Below, one piece after another: positions 18,580-28,033 of a stretch of 44,988 nucleotides of DNA (position 1 is the first letter of the stretch; each line of letters begins with the position of its first letter). The translations under genes were made by a program, and so were the position numbers. A model generated the notes under the pieces. The model ran no database searches. It was not told the DNA's origin and saw only the letters and a list, made by a program, of their open reading frames with translations. The stretch comes from Hyphomicrobiales bacterium (GTDB lineage Bacteria > Pseudomonadota > Alphaproteobacteria > Rhizobiales > Aestuariivirgaceae): positions 1 to 44,988 of the forward strand of contig JALVSR010000034.1 of assembly GCA_027024225.1 (NCBI GenBank). Reading direction: 5' to 3'.

Positions 18580-19725
18580 CTACCGCCGCACCAGATCAAT
18601 GATTGCAGGCGCTTTCCAGGCCTGTGGGCGTGTATCGGGAATGGGGCGCAGGATTTCCGCTCTTTCCAGCTTTTCGATGACGTTTCTTGCCGCCATGTAA
18701 GTAACGCCGAGCAAGACTTCCACACTCGGCGTTGTCACGACGGGAATGCGGAACAGTTCATCGACGACCTTTTGCAGGTTTGACGAGCGACCAACGCGCG
18801 CCGCCCTGGCGCGAAAATCCTCGTGCAGGGCGACGAGGCTGTCGATCGTGCCAATGATGCGCGCACTGCTGCGCACGACGGTCTCCGCGAAGAAAGCCAC
18901 CCACTCCTCCCATGCGGAGCGCGCAGAAACGGCAAACAGGCAATCGATGTAACGTTCCTTCCGTTCCTCCAGCTCGGGGCTGACATAAAGCAGCATGTGA
19001 TCGAGCAGGCCCCATTTTTTCGCCAACAGGGTAATCAGCATGCGTCCGAGGCGGCCATTGCCATCGGCAAACGGATGGATGGTCGCGAACTGATAATGCA
19101 CCAAAGCTATATCGACGAGACCCTGAAAGGCGGATTGCCTTTCCTCCTCGTTGATGAACCGTTCCAGCTGCGCCATCAGGTCAGGAGTGATGTCCGGTGG
19201 CGGCGGGACGAATCGGGCGGTTGTGACCTTTCTGTCCGGATTGCCGATCATGTTCTGATCGCGCTTGTATTGCCCCGGCCTACTGTTGGCGCCTCGAACG
19301 CCCCGCAACAGACGCTCATGGGCACCGCACAAAAGGCGATGCGCAATCGGCATGCCTGCATCGACCTGTGCGGACGCCCAGTCCAAGGCTTGGATGAAGT
19401 TGGCAACCTCCCTGGCGTCCGCGCTGCCAATGCCCACTTCCGCTTCCTCCAGCACCAGCTGATCCATGGTCGTGTAGGTGCCCTCCATGGCGGAGGTGGC
19501 AAGCGCTTCCGCGCGCTGCATGGGCTGTATGAGAAGCCAGGGATTTGCCAGCCGGCGGGCCGCTCCCTTCAGTTCCCCCAGCGCCTGCAGGGCTTCGCTT
19601 ACGGGAATGGCCAGCCGCGCCATGTCCAGATCGGTCGGGGGAAGAGGGGCAGGAATGAAGGCATGGCCGCCCCCCACCAGAGGCTTCAGTTCGCCGGAAG
19701 GGTTTGTGAAGGCGCTGCCGTCCAT
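18580..19725 (-). CDS. Fic family protein with N-terminal inhibitory motif
   Basis: Fic motif IHPFADGNGRLGRMLITLL and inhibitory-type [S/T]xxxE[G/N] motif (TSAMEGT). Start chosen at MDGSAFTNPSGE; the longest ORF begins at 19818. Confidence 0.92.
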   Translation of the reverse strand: MDGSAFTNPSGELKPLVGGGHAFIPAPLPPTDLDMARLAIPVSEALQALGELKGAARRLANPWLLIQPMQRAEALATSAMEGTYTTMDQLVLEEAEVGIGSADAREVANFIQALDWASAQVDAGMPIAHRLLCGAHERLLRGVRGANSRPGQYKRDQNMIGNPDRKVTTARFVPPPPDITPDLMAQLERFINEEERQSAFQGLVDIALVHYQFATIHPFADGNGRLGRMLITLLAKKWGLLDHMLLYVSPELEERKERYIDCLFAVSARSAWEEWVAFFAETVVRSSARIIGTIDSLVALHEDFRARAARVGRSSNLQKVVDELFRIPVVTTPSVEVLLGVTYMAARNVIEKLERAEILRPIPDTRPQAWKAPAIIDLVRR

Positions 19726-19890
19726 GATCGACTCCGCATGACCTTTCAAGCAAACTATAATTCGCAGGCATGAATTTATACCAAAATGGCACTTTTGTAT
19801 AATTCTGGAAGAGGACATGGAGGCTGGCCTTCATGAGGCAGGCACGGTATTGCTTGCCTCAAACAGGGAGATGAACAGGGAGCATCGAGC

Positions 19891-20448
19891 ATGACCCACG
19901 CGCATGGAGGTTCGGGGGAGCGGACGTTCATTCCGTTGAATATCTGCGTGCTGACAGTTTCGGATACGCGCACGCTGGATGACGACAGGTCCGGCGATAC
20001 GCTGGTGGCAAGGCTGGAGGCGGCCGGGCACAGGCTGGCGGACAGGGCCATCGTGCCGGACGAGGTGGAGGCCATCCGCGGGAAAATGGCCGAATGGCTG
20101 CAACGCGAGGACGTGGACGTGATCATCTCCACCGGCGGCACGGGGCTGACGGGCCGCGACGTGACCATCGAGGCGGCGCGGGGGCTGTTCGAGAAGGAAA
20201 TCGAGGGCTTTCAGATCGCCTTTTTTCTCGTCTCGTGGCCGAAGATCGGCACCTCGGCCATGCAGAGCCGGGCCACCGGCGGCGTGGCGAGGGGCAAATA
20301 CATCTTCTGCCTGCCCGGCTCCACCGGGGCGGTGAAGGACGGCTGGGACGAGCTGCTCTCCAAGCAACTCGATTATCGCACCAGGCCGTGCAATTTCGTG
20401 GAAATCCTGCCGCGGCTGGCGGAGCACCTGAAGCGGGAAGGGCGCTGA
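19891..20448 (+). CDS. moaB: Molybdenum cofactor biosynthesis protein B
   Basis: VLTVSDTRTLDDDRSGDTL, VIISTGGTGLTGRDVTIEAARGLFEKEIEGF and IFCLPGSTGAVKDGWDELL. Confidence 0.93.
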   Translation: MTHAHGGSGERTFIPLNICVLTVSDTRTLDDDRSGDTLVARLEAAGHRLADRAIVPDEVEAIRGKMAEWLQREDVDVIISTGGTGLTGRDVTIEAARGLFEKEIEGFQIAFFLVSWPKIGTSAMQSRATGGVARGKYIFCLPGSTGAVKDGWDELLSKQLDYRTRPCNFVEILPRLAEHLKREGR

Positions 20449-20724
20449 CTTGCCACGATTACGCGGACCTTGATCCGGCATCGCGGCATCGCGCTCCCCT
20501 GGCTTCAGTCTTCGCGCCGGTGCTTTTCGGGGGCCATGCGGGCGGCGTCCCGCCCGACCTCATGCGGTGGCATGTTGCCATTCGGACTCGGGCGCACCGG
20601 CTCCATCCATTGACGCCAGGTCTGGCTGGCGTGTCCGGCGCCACCGCGGGCCGCCACCTGCCAACTGGACCGTCCGCGGCTGGACGCCGGCCAGCATCTG
20701 CCCCCTTTGCGCATCATGTCGGCC

Positions 20725-20931
20725 TCACTCGTTGATGAAGTTGTAACAGCGCAGCGGCGTGCCCTTTTCCACCGCTTCGGCGGGATCGTTCACGACGTTG
20801 CCCTCCATATCCGTGCAATATGCATATTTGATGACGCGCTCGCCGGGCGCCGGCGCACCGGCACCCAGACAACCCGTGAGCATCACGGCGCTGGCGCCGG
20901 CCAGCATCAGCTTCACAAGCATGGATTTCAT
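20725..20931 (-). CDS. Small putative lipoprotein
   Basis: MKSMLVKLMLAGASAVMLTGCLGAGAPAPGERVIKYAYCTDMEGNVVNDPAEAVEKGTPLRCYNFINE, with lipobox LTGC. Confidence 0.65.
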   Translation of the reverse strand: MKSMLVKLMLAGASAVMLTGCLGAGAPAPGERVIKYAYCTDMEGNVVNDPAEAVEKGTPLRCYNFINE

Positions 20932-21075
20932 GTTTCTTCCCCCGCAGCGATGAAATGCATGTCGGAAGCAAGTGTTAACGAACATGGTTAAGGTTTCGTT
21001 GATGCGAGCCATGAACAAGGGCGGCGGATGATCCATCCGCCGCCCCGTTTCCCGTCTGGCCGGTGCGCCTCGACT

Positions 21076-24000
21076 TCAGTGAAGCCTGGGCGGCTTTTGC
21101 CGCTGGTCGGACTGCTGACGCGGGATGCGTGGCTTGACCCGCACCGGCATGCAACCGCGGCTCGTAGGCACGGTGCCCTTCGGGCAGGTGGAGCGCTCGG
21201 GCTTCTTCACGTCCGGCTGCGGCCGGCGCGGCACGCGGATGGGCAAGCACCTGTTGCCTGCCGGACGGTAGCCCGGCTTGCACCGCGGCGGAATGCGCAC
21301 GCACCGCGCACCCTTGCGCACCATGCCCTTGGGGCAGCGTTGTGGCTTGATGATCGACACGCATTCGCCATTGCGCAGCACCTGCCCGGGTTTGCAACGG
21401 GTTTCCCGCACGCAATGGAACACTTTCTTCGACCGGGTTGCGCCAACCAGCTTCGGCCTTTGCCCCCTGGGGCAGACGCAACGATTGCCGATGCGCTGGC
21501 CGCCCTTGCAGACGACGAGAAGCTCGACGGGGGGAATCGCACACCACTGTCCCCTGATGTTGCGCACCCGCCACCCCTGGCGACGCAGTGCCCTGGCCTG
21601 TTTTGCGGAAACCGGCTTCCAGCCCTTCGGACAAAGGATGGCCGGCACGCAGCGATATACCTTCTTGGTGGCGGTGCTGCGCTCCAGCCTGGGCCTGGTG
21701 CCCCTGGGGCAAAGGCAGCGGCCCTTTACGACCTCGCCGCCCTTGCAAACGACCCCGATGGGCCTCTTGCCGCACCAGAAGCCGCGGGCGATGCGGCGCA
21801 GCCGCCAACCCAGTTCGCGCAACCGAGGCAGCTCGCCAGGAGAAACCTTCTGCCAGCCACGCGGGCAGCGCAGGTCGATGGGCTCCTTGCCGCACCAGAA
21901 GCCACGGGCCAGGCGCTCGAGCCGCCAGCCCAGTTCGCGCAGTCGGGGCAGCTCCGGCAAGGAGATCTTCTTCCAGCCCGGTGGACAGGTGGGCCGATCG
22001 ATCCGCACGGCACACACCCGCCCATCGCGCAACCGCCGCACGATGCGCCAGTCGTCCGGCACCACCCGGGAGGTGGCGAAAGTGCGCGTGCCACGCGGAC
22101 ACGCTGGCCGCACTTCCTTCTTGCCGGCGCACCAGTACGTGCGACCCTGGCGCACCACCTTGCGCACGCGGTAGCCCTTGCGCTGGTAATCCCGCACCTG
22201 GGCGAGGCGAATTTCCACTTCGCCACGGCGACAATGAGAGCGCGGAGCGGGCGGCGGGGTGACGATGCCAGGCGTCGGCGGGGGAACGTCCGCGCGGAGC
22301 CGAGGCCGGGCGCACAGGCGCCGCTGCCGACCCTCGCCCACCGTTTTCGTCTCCCAGCCCTTTGGCGGCCGCGCACCGGTGAAGTCCTTCCAGCCCGGCG
22401 GGCAGCGCGGCACTTGCACCGGCGGCACTTCGCGAGTGGCACAATGGCAGCTCTGCCCTTCGGCCAACCTGATGCGGGCGCAAAGGTTGGCGCCATCACC
22501 CGGCTCTGGTGTCAATGGCTCAGTCCCGAGCTTGCGGGTGTTCTTACCTTGCGCCTTCCTCCCCCTGAAAGCGGGGGGCTGGGGCCTGCCGCCGATGGCG
22601 CAGTTGGTGAGGGTTTTCTGCTCTTTGAGCTCTGCCCTGGGAATAAGCGTCTCCACCGTGACCGACACGCTGCCGCCAGCGGCGAGGGTGGTGAAGGCGG
22701 AGAGGCAGCGCACGCTGCCGGATTGCGACGCGCAGGCCCAGCTCGGGCCACCCGCGGAACTGGCATTGACACTGGCTGGCGTGCCGGCGGGGTCCGTCAG
22801 CACATCCTCGATCTGCAGCTGACCGGTGTAGTTGGCAGTGCCAGTGTTGGTGATGGTCACCGTCCATTTGCAGACCAGCGTGGAGCCTTCCCACTCGCAC
22901 TCGCCAGGCGTCTTTTCCGTCTTCAGCCTGTAGGTGGGCATGGGCACCTCGCGGCAGTCGCGGAAGGTGCCGCCGTACTCGTGGCTGGCGCCCTCCAGGC
23001 AGTCCTTGTAGGACTCTTCCGGCGAGCCATCGGGAATGAACACCTTCACATCCAGCCCACTCCTGCCACCTGGCGGCACGCCGATGGGGCTGGTGGTCTT
23101 GCACTTGATGGGACGCCCCTCCCCGCCCTGCTCACACTTCCACGGACCGGAGATAGTGGGATCGGGGATCAGCACCACCTTCGGGCCAACATGGTCCACC
23201 ATCTCGGTCATGCCGCTGAAGGGGGTCGGATAATCATTGTGGATTTCCAGCCGGAAGGAGCACAGCAGGCCGCCTTCGGTGCGCTCGCATGCCTTCGGCG
23301 TCTTCACCGGATCGAGGTAGAAGGTGTCCGGATCCACCTTCGCGCAGGCCTTCAGCGATTCCTCGCCTTCGCCCCCTTCTTCCAGCACCGGCATGGCGCA
23401 GTTCTCGTAGGCGTCCGCCGGCGATCCGCCCGGGATGCGGGTGGTGAGCGTCAGCGTCACGGAACCGCTGGCCGGCAGGGTCTGGGCCGCGGCCGTCTGG
23501 CAGGAAATGGGCGCGCTCGCCCCACCTGCCTGGCTGCAGTTCCATGCCGTGGAACCGGCCGGCGGCGCAACGTAGGTCACGTTGGGGCCGACGTTGTCCA
23601 CGATGTTCACCACGCCATTCCACGGAGCCGGACCGAGGTTGGTGAACACGATGTCATAGGTGCAGATCAGGTCGGCATGGTCGCGCTTGCAGCTTCCGGC
23701 GGTCTTTTCCAGCACCACCTGCGGCGTTTCGTCCACGCAGGAGGCGCTCTTGCCATGCTCGTTCACAAGCGCGCAGTTCTTGTAGGCTTCCGGCGGCGAG
23801 CCGGCCGGTATGGTCGTGATGACCTCCACGTCCACCGATTCGGTGGGGTCGATGGTGACGGTGCTGTCCGCTGTGCAGGAAATGGCCGTGCCGGCGCCCC
23901 CTCCTTGCGTGCATGTCCAGGACAGCGGCGTGACGCCATCGGGGCCGATACCGTCGGCATCGCCCACAAGCGTCACGCCTGGGCCCGGCGTGTCGGTGAG

Positions 24001-26001
24001 GGTGGGCTTGCCGGTGTAGGCGCCGCCGCCGTTGTTGGTGAGGGTGAGGAGATAATGGCAGGTGGTGTCGCCATGGTCGTCGCGATCACACCACAAGAGC
24101 GTCTTGTCCACGTCCAGCCTCGGCTCCGGCGGATAGACCACGGAGCAGTCGCGCACGCGGCCTTCCTCGTCGATGGCCACGCAGTTGCGGAAGGCGTCGA
24201 GGCCGATGTCGGCCACCACCTTCGTCGGGATGCGCGTGCGCAGCTTGAGCCAGGCGGCGGCAAACAGGTCGAAGTTCAGCTGGGCCCTGGTCTCGCACCG
24301 GATCCTGCCACCGGGACCATCCGGCTGGGTGCAGGTGAAACCGACGGAGCCTTCCAGCAGCGCCTCGAAGGACACGCCGGTGGCCGGGATGTCCCACAGC
24401 ACGAGCGGACCGGTGTAGGCCGCGCCGCCCCAGTTGACGACGCGGATTTCATAATCGCACAGCCAGTCGCCGCTTTGCGCATCCTTCATGCAGGCCAGTC
24501 CGCGCTTGTAGGGCACGGGAAAGGCCTCCTTCCACGGCGGACCATAGCCGGCCGGCGGTGTCCACACGGGTGGGGCGGGCCAGCCAACGCAATCGCGGTA
24601 AAGCTCCACGTCGCCCACGTGGCCAAGTTCGTTCATGCCACCCGGCAGTCCATCGTAGTCCACGAAGGTGGCCTGCCGCGGCGGCGTGTTGCGCGGCATC
24701 ACCAGCCGCACGGGCGAGCCCTGCAGGCCGTGCACCTCGTGCGGGCCGACAGCCAGAATCACCGGATCGTTGCGCAGGTTGTCGCCGGTGCTCCACAGCA
24801 GGCCGCGGCAGGAGAGCGAAATGCCACCCGCGGCGTTTTCGTGCGGACGCGGGAACCCGATGGCATATTGACGCGGGCCGTCGGGCGGCGTCTGCACCCA
24901 TTCGCCGGTTTCCGGGTGGCGGTGATAGCGCAGCACCTTGTTGGCGCCGGTTGTGTGGAAGGTGGTGAAGTCCAGCGTGTTGAGCGGGGTGCCGCGCTGC
25001 GCCAGGTACATGCGGCCCTTGTCATCGAACAGGATGTCGGAAACCTCCATGCCGCCGGGAACCTCCCGGATTTCCAGCCGCGCGTCGGTGCCTAGCGCGC
25101 CAGTGAGGGGATCGATGGATACGGAAAACACCTGCGGGCCGGCGGCCACGGCGTAATACAGCCGTCCATTGTGCACCGCCAGCCCCCAGACGCGGCGGCG
25201 CACATCGGTGAAGCCCCATGTGTTGGGATTTTCCACGTCAAAGGCGGCGGAGGTGATGTCCGCCGATACGCCATCGTCGGCCACAGCCTCCAGCCCCGCG
25301 GAAAGGCGGCCGGTTCGGCCGTGGTCCCAGGTGTCGATCACGTTGCCGTTGAGGTCGATGCGGTGGATGAGGCCCGTGTCCAGGTCGGAGACGAACAGTT
25401 GGTAATGCAGGGGATCGAAAGCGATTTGCCCCAGTCCGGCGGGTCCGGTGGGGAGATCGACCAGGAGTGAAATCAACCCCGTGGCGCCATCGATTTTCCA
25501 GATGCTGCCCGGGCCGCCGCCGGGGCCCCACTGTCCCGGCATCCATTGCGCGCCAGCGCGGCCTCTTTTCAGGATTTCGGGCACGCCGTCGCCGTCTGCA
25601 TCGGGCAGCACGATGTGCAGCCCGTAAGCTGAGGTGGCGGCGACATAGGCGTTGGCCGGGAACATGCGGTCGATAGCGATGCCGAATACCTGCCCCACCT
25701 GGTCTGCCGGAACTTCCAGCTTCACGGGCGGCTGGTGCAGGGCGCCGTTCAGCCGGCCACTCTTGCCCAGCTCAAGAATGCGCACCGAGACGCCCGTGGT
25801 ATCGATGAAGGCCTTGCCGGCGCGCTCCACGCTGCCGGAAAAACCGGTGACCACGCCATCATCCGTGGCCAGAAGCCCCCCGGGATATGGCGAGTCCTCC
25901 TGAGCATGTGCCGACCTTGCCACCAGCATTGCCAGCAGCAAGACGGCCAGTGCCCACAGGAACATCGAACAAGTGGTCCGGGTGATCACCCTTCGCGCCA
26001 T
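21076..26001 (-). CDS. Giant secreted multidomain protein: propeller-like N-terminus, DUF11-like repeats, Cys-rich repeat tail
   Basis: Continuous ORF. Signal peptide MARRVITRTTCSMFLWALAVLLLAMLVARSAHAQ, propeller-like N-terminal region (SIWKIDGATGLISLLVDLPTGPAGLGQIAFDPLHYQLFVSDLDTGLIHRIDLNGNVIDTW), about five DUF11-like modules and a C-terminal CPxGW/CKGG repeat region. The longest ORF begins at 26097. Confidence 0.85.
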   Translation of the reverse strand: MARRVITRTTCSMFLWALAVLLLAMLVARSAHAQEDSPYPGGLLATDDGVVTGFSGSVERAGKAFIDTTGVSVRILELGKSGRLNGALHQPPVKLEVPADQVGQVFGIAIDRMFPANAYVAATSAYGLHIVLPDADGDGVPEILKRGRAGAQWMPGQWGPGGGPGSIWKIDGATGLISLLVDLPTGPAGLGQIAFDPLHYQLFVSDLDTGLIHRIDLNGNVIDTWDHGRTGRLSAGLEAVADDGVSADITSAAFDVENPNTWGFTDVRRRVWGLAVHNGRLYYAVAAGPQVFSVSIDPLTGALGTDARLEIREVPGGMEVSDILFDDKGRMYLAQRGTPLNTLDFTTFHTTGANKVLRYHRHPETGEWVQTPPDGPRQYAIGFPRPHENAAGGISLSCRGLLWSTGDNLRNDPVILAVGPHEVHGLQGSPVRLVMPRNTPPRQATFVDYDGLPGGMNELGHVGDVELYRDCVGWPAPPVWTPPAGYGPPWKEAFPVPYKRGLACMKDAQSGDWLCDYEIRVVNWGGAAYTGPLVLWDIPATGVSFEALLEGSVGFTCTQPDGPGGRIRCETRAQLNFDLFAAAWLKLRTRIPTKVVADIGLDAFRNCVAIDEEGRVRDCSVVYPPEPRLDVDKTLLWCDRDDHGDTTCHYLLTLTNNGGGAYTGKPTLTDTPGPGVTLVGDADGIGPDGVTPLSWTCTQGGGAGTAISCTADSTVTIDPTESVDVEVITTIPAGSPPEAYKNCALVNEHGKSASCVDETPQVVLEKTAGSCKRDHADLICTYDIVFTNLGPAPWNGVVNIVDNVGPNVTYVAPPAGSTAWNCSQAGGASAPISCQTAAAQTLPASGSVTLTLTTRIPGGSPADAYENCAMPVLEEGGEGEESLKACAKVDPDTFYLDPVKTPKACERTEGGLLCSFRLEIHNDYPTPFSGMTEMVDHVGPKVVLIPDPTISGPWKCEQGGEGRPIKCKTTSPIGVPPGGRSGLDVKVFIPDGSPEESYKDCLEGASHEYGGTFRDCREVPMPTYRLKTEKTPGECEWEGSTLVCKWTVTITNTGTANYTGQLQIEDVLTDPAGTPASVNASSAGGPSWACASQSGSVRCLSAFTTLAAGGSVSVTVETLIPRAELKEQKTLTNCAIGGRPQPPAFRGRKAQGKNTRKLGTEPLTPEPGDGANLCARIRLAEGQSCHCATREVPPVQVPRCPPGWKDFTGARPPKGWETKTVGEGRQRRLCARPRLRADVPPPTPGIVTPPPAPRSHCRRGEVEIRLAQVRDYQRKGYRVRKVVRQGRTYWCAGKKEVRPACPRGTRTFATSRVVPDDWRIVRRLRDGRVCAVRIDRPTCPPGWKKISLPELPRLRELGWRLERLARGFWCGKEPIDLRCPRGWQKVSPGELPRLRELGWRLRRIARGFWCGKRPIGVVCKGGEVVKGRCLCPRGTRPRLERSTATKKVYRCVPAILCPKGWKPVSAKQARALRRQGWRVRNIRGQWCAIPPVELLVVCKGGQRIGNRCVCPRGQRPKLVGATRSKKVFHCVRETRCKPGQVLRNGECVSIIKPQRCPKGMVRKGARCVRIPPRCKPGYRPAGNRCLPIRVPRRPQPDVKKPERSTCPKGTVPTSRGCMPVRVKPRIPRQQSDQRQKPPRLH

Positions 26002-26191
26002 GCACTCATGATTGCAGCACATAACCTTGTCTCCCGCCTGTAGCAGAACGGCATTGCCCCACCCTCCCGGCCTTTTCGCGGATGGTGAGAAATGCAATCT
26101 GAATGGCGGGTGAATGTGCTTTCTTGAATATGTCGGCAGGATGTGGCGCGGCCGCGATTATCGCGCACGAAGGCGGGCCGGCGAAGGCCGA

Positions 26192-27526
26192 TCACCTGTT
26201 GGCCTCGATGATGATGTCCACCGTGTTTTCCAGCATTTGCGGGGACAGCAACAGCAGCGACACAACCCCGGCCACGCCGATGGGCTGGCCGTTTCTGCCC
26301 CTTATGGCAATGCGGAAACTCCCCGGCTCACGCAGAAAGGTCATGAAGGCGGTCATGGCGCGGCGCGCCACCTGCGGCAGGGGGATGCCGGAGAGATACC
26401 CGCTCAACTCCGCTTCCAGCCGTCGCAGATAGGCCTCCGTGCCCAGCCCCTGTCGGCGCGCGATGCTCTCCAGCACCACCGGCGTCAGCCCGAGGTCGCG
26501 CCAACGCACCTCCAGTCCCTTGATGGTCAGGCGCTGCATGGCCGCAAGGAGCCTTTGCTGTTGCGCCGGATCGAGCGCGGACGCGCCGGCGCTGTCTCCC
26601 GCGTCCATGCCTCGCCTGCCGGCGTCCCGCAGCTCGCGCAGCAGCTCCAGCGGCAAGGCCAGGGCGTCGATGGAAATGCCGAGCTCGCCGATGCGCTCGA
26701 AGCGCAGCAGCTGCAGGCCGCTCATTTCCATGCGGTTGTCCGGCAGCCATCTGGTGGTGTTTTCCGCATAGCCGGTCATGATGAAGTCCTTCAGGCCCAG
26801 CCGCCGGACGAATTCCTCCAGGTCGCGGATGGACTCGTCTTCATGGTTCTTCAGGATTTCCAACATGGCCAGAAGGGGCACCTTCAGCGTGCCGTATTCC
26901 ACCCGCCACACGCCGGCGCCGGTGCGGCGGCTGCCCTCCCAGGCGGCGTGAATGCCACGCCAGAAGAATGGCTCGACCCCGGGGATCTCGAAGCGGATTT
27001 CCGGAATGGAGGTGGTGGCGGCCAGCAAGCTGCCGGCGGAGAGTTTTTCCACGTCGTTGCGGGCCCTGTCCTCGGGCAATATGGACGCCTCGGCGAATTC
27101 CACGCGCGGGATGAAAATGCGCACGCGCGCTTCCGCGGTGGTCACCACTTCCATGTCTTGCACCTGAATGTGGCGATAGAGCATGAGGCCATCGTGCGAG
27201 GCCGTGCCCTGCAACAGGATGCGCCTGGCCCTGATGGAAAGGCGCACCTCGTCGTCCAGCATCACCCTGGCGAAGGTCACGTCTTCCAGCATGTAGCCGT
27301 CGTCCCGCGGGCGGATGACACGGGCGCGGGGGGTGAGATCGAACTTCAGGCGCAACACTTCGAAAAGGAGTTTCACCGGCTCGGGCTCTGCCGCCGCCCG
27401 CACCGGCTGCAATGGCAACGACAAAAGCGCCGCAAGCAGGGCCGTCAACAGCACCAATGTCCGCGAAAGGCGCGTTCGCGCCCTTTCCGCCAGGATGCCG
27501 GACGGGGGAAGGTGGAGATGATGCAT
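26192..27526 (-). CDS. Hypothetical exported protein
   Basis: Start at MHHLHLPPSG...RTLVLLTALLAALLSLPLQPVRAAAEPEPVK (signal-peptide-like), followed by a long soluble region with no family recognised. The ORF extends to 27793. Confidence 0.7.
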   Translation of the reverse strand: MHHLHLPPSGILAERARTRLSRTLVLLTALLAALLSLPLQPVRAAAEPEPVKLLFEVLRLKFDLTPRARVIRPRDDGYMLEDVTFARVMLDDEVRLSIRARRILLQGTASHDGLMLYRHIQVQDMEVVTTAEARVRIFIPRVEFAEASILPEDRARNDVEKLSAGSLLAATTSIPEIRFEIPGVEPFFWRGIHAAWEGSRRTGAGVWRVEYGTLKVPLLAMLEILKNHEDESIRDLEEFVRRLGLKDFIMTGYAENTTRWLPDNRMEMSGLQLLRFERIGELGISIDALALPLELLRELRDAGRRGMDAGDSAGASALDPAQQQRLLAAMQRLTIKGLEVRWRDLGLTPVVLESIARRQGLGTEAYLRRLEAELSGYLSGIPLPQVARRAMTAFMTFLREPGSFRIAIRGRNGQPIGVAGVVSLLLLSPQMLENTVDIIIEANR

Positions 27527-27631
27527 GATGACGCTCCCTTGCGCAGGCCGCACCACACCGGGAATTGTTTGCGGCATGGCGGACATGATAAGTGGTTGGG
27601 GACGTCTGGCAAGGGCAAGGAGCTTCGTTCG

Positions 27632-27952
27632 ATGGTGGAGGACGCAACCGGCCGCGAGACACAGGGACGGAAGCAGTGGCCGCTGCTGGAACGCGAAGTG
27701 CGCATCGTGAATGCGCGCGGGCTGCACGCGCGGGCGGCGGCGCAGGTGGTGAAGCTGGCGCAGAACTTCGACGCCGAGATCACCATCATGCACGATGGGC
27801 AGACGGTGACGGCCACGTCCATCATGGACCTGCTGTTGCTGGCGGCGGGTCCGGGCAGCACCATCGTGATCCAGGCCGCCGGCCCGCAGGCCGAAGAGGC
27901 GCTGGAGGGATTGGCGGAACTGGTGGCCAACCGCTTCGGCGAGGAAGAGTGA
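27632..27952 (+). CDS. HPr family phosphocarrier protein (PTSNtr-type likely)
   Basis: 106 aa with VRIVNARGLHARAAAQVVKLAQNFDAEITIMHDGQTVTATSIMDLLLLAAGPGSTIVIQAAGPQAEEALEGL; active-site His in NARGLHARAA. Confidence 0.93.
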   Translation: MVEDATGRETQGRKQWPLLEREVRIVNARGLHARAAAQVVKLAQNFDAEITIMHDGQTVTATSIMDLLLLAAGPGSTIVIQAAGPQAEEALEGLAELVANRFGEEE

Positions 27953-28033
27953 ACAAGCCGTTTCGCCGCCTCGTCCCAGCCTTTTCAGCCGCGTGCGGTC
28001 GAGCGGTGACCGGAAGAATTGTCGGCTTTCAAA

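Noticed and set aside
20505-20717. 70-aa minus-strand ORF directly after the small lipoprotein gene
   Set aside because: No recognisable motif, no signal and biased composition; not supported as a gene without homology data.
21028-25095. 1355-aa plus-strand ORF antisense to the giant secreted protein
   Set aside because: The protein is His/Arg/Ala-rich with no domain pattern, while the opposite strand has a signal peptide and clear modules. It is a typical GC-rich antisense artefact.
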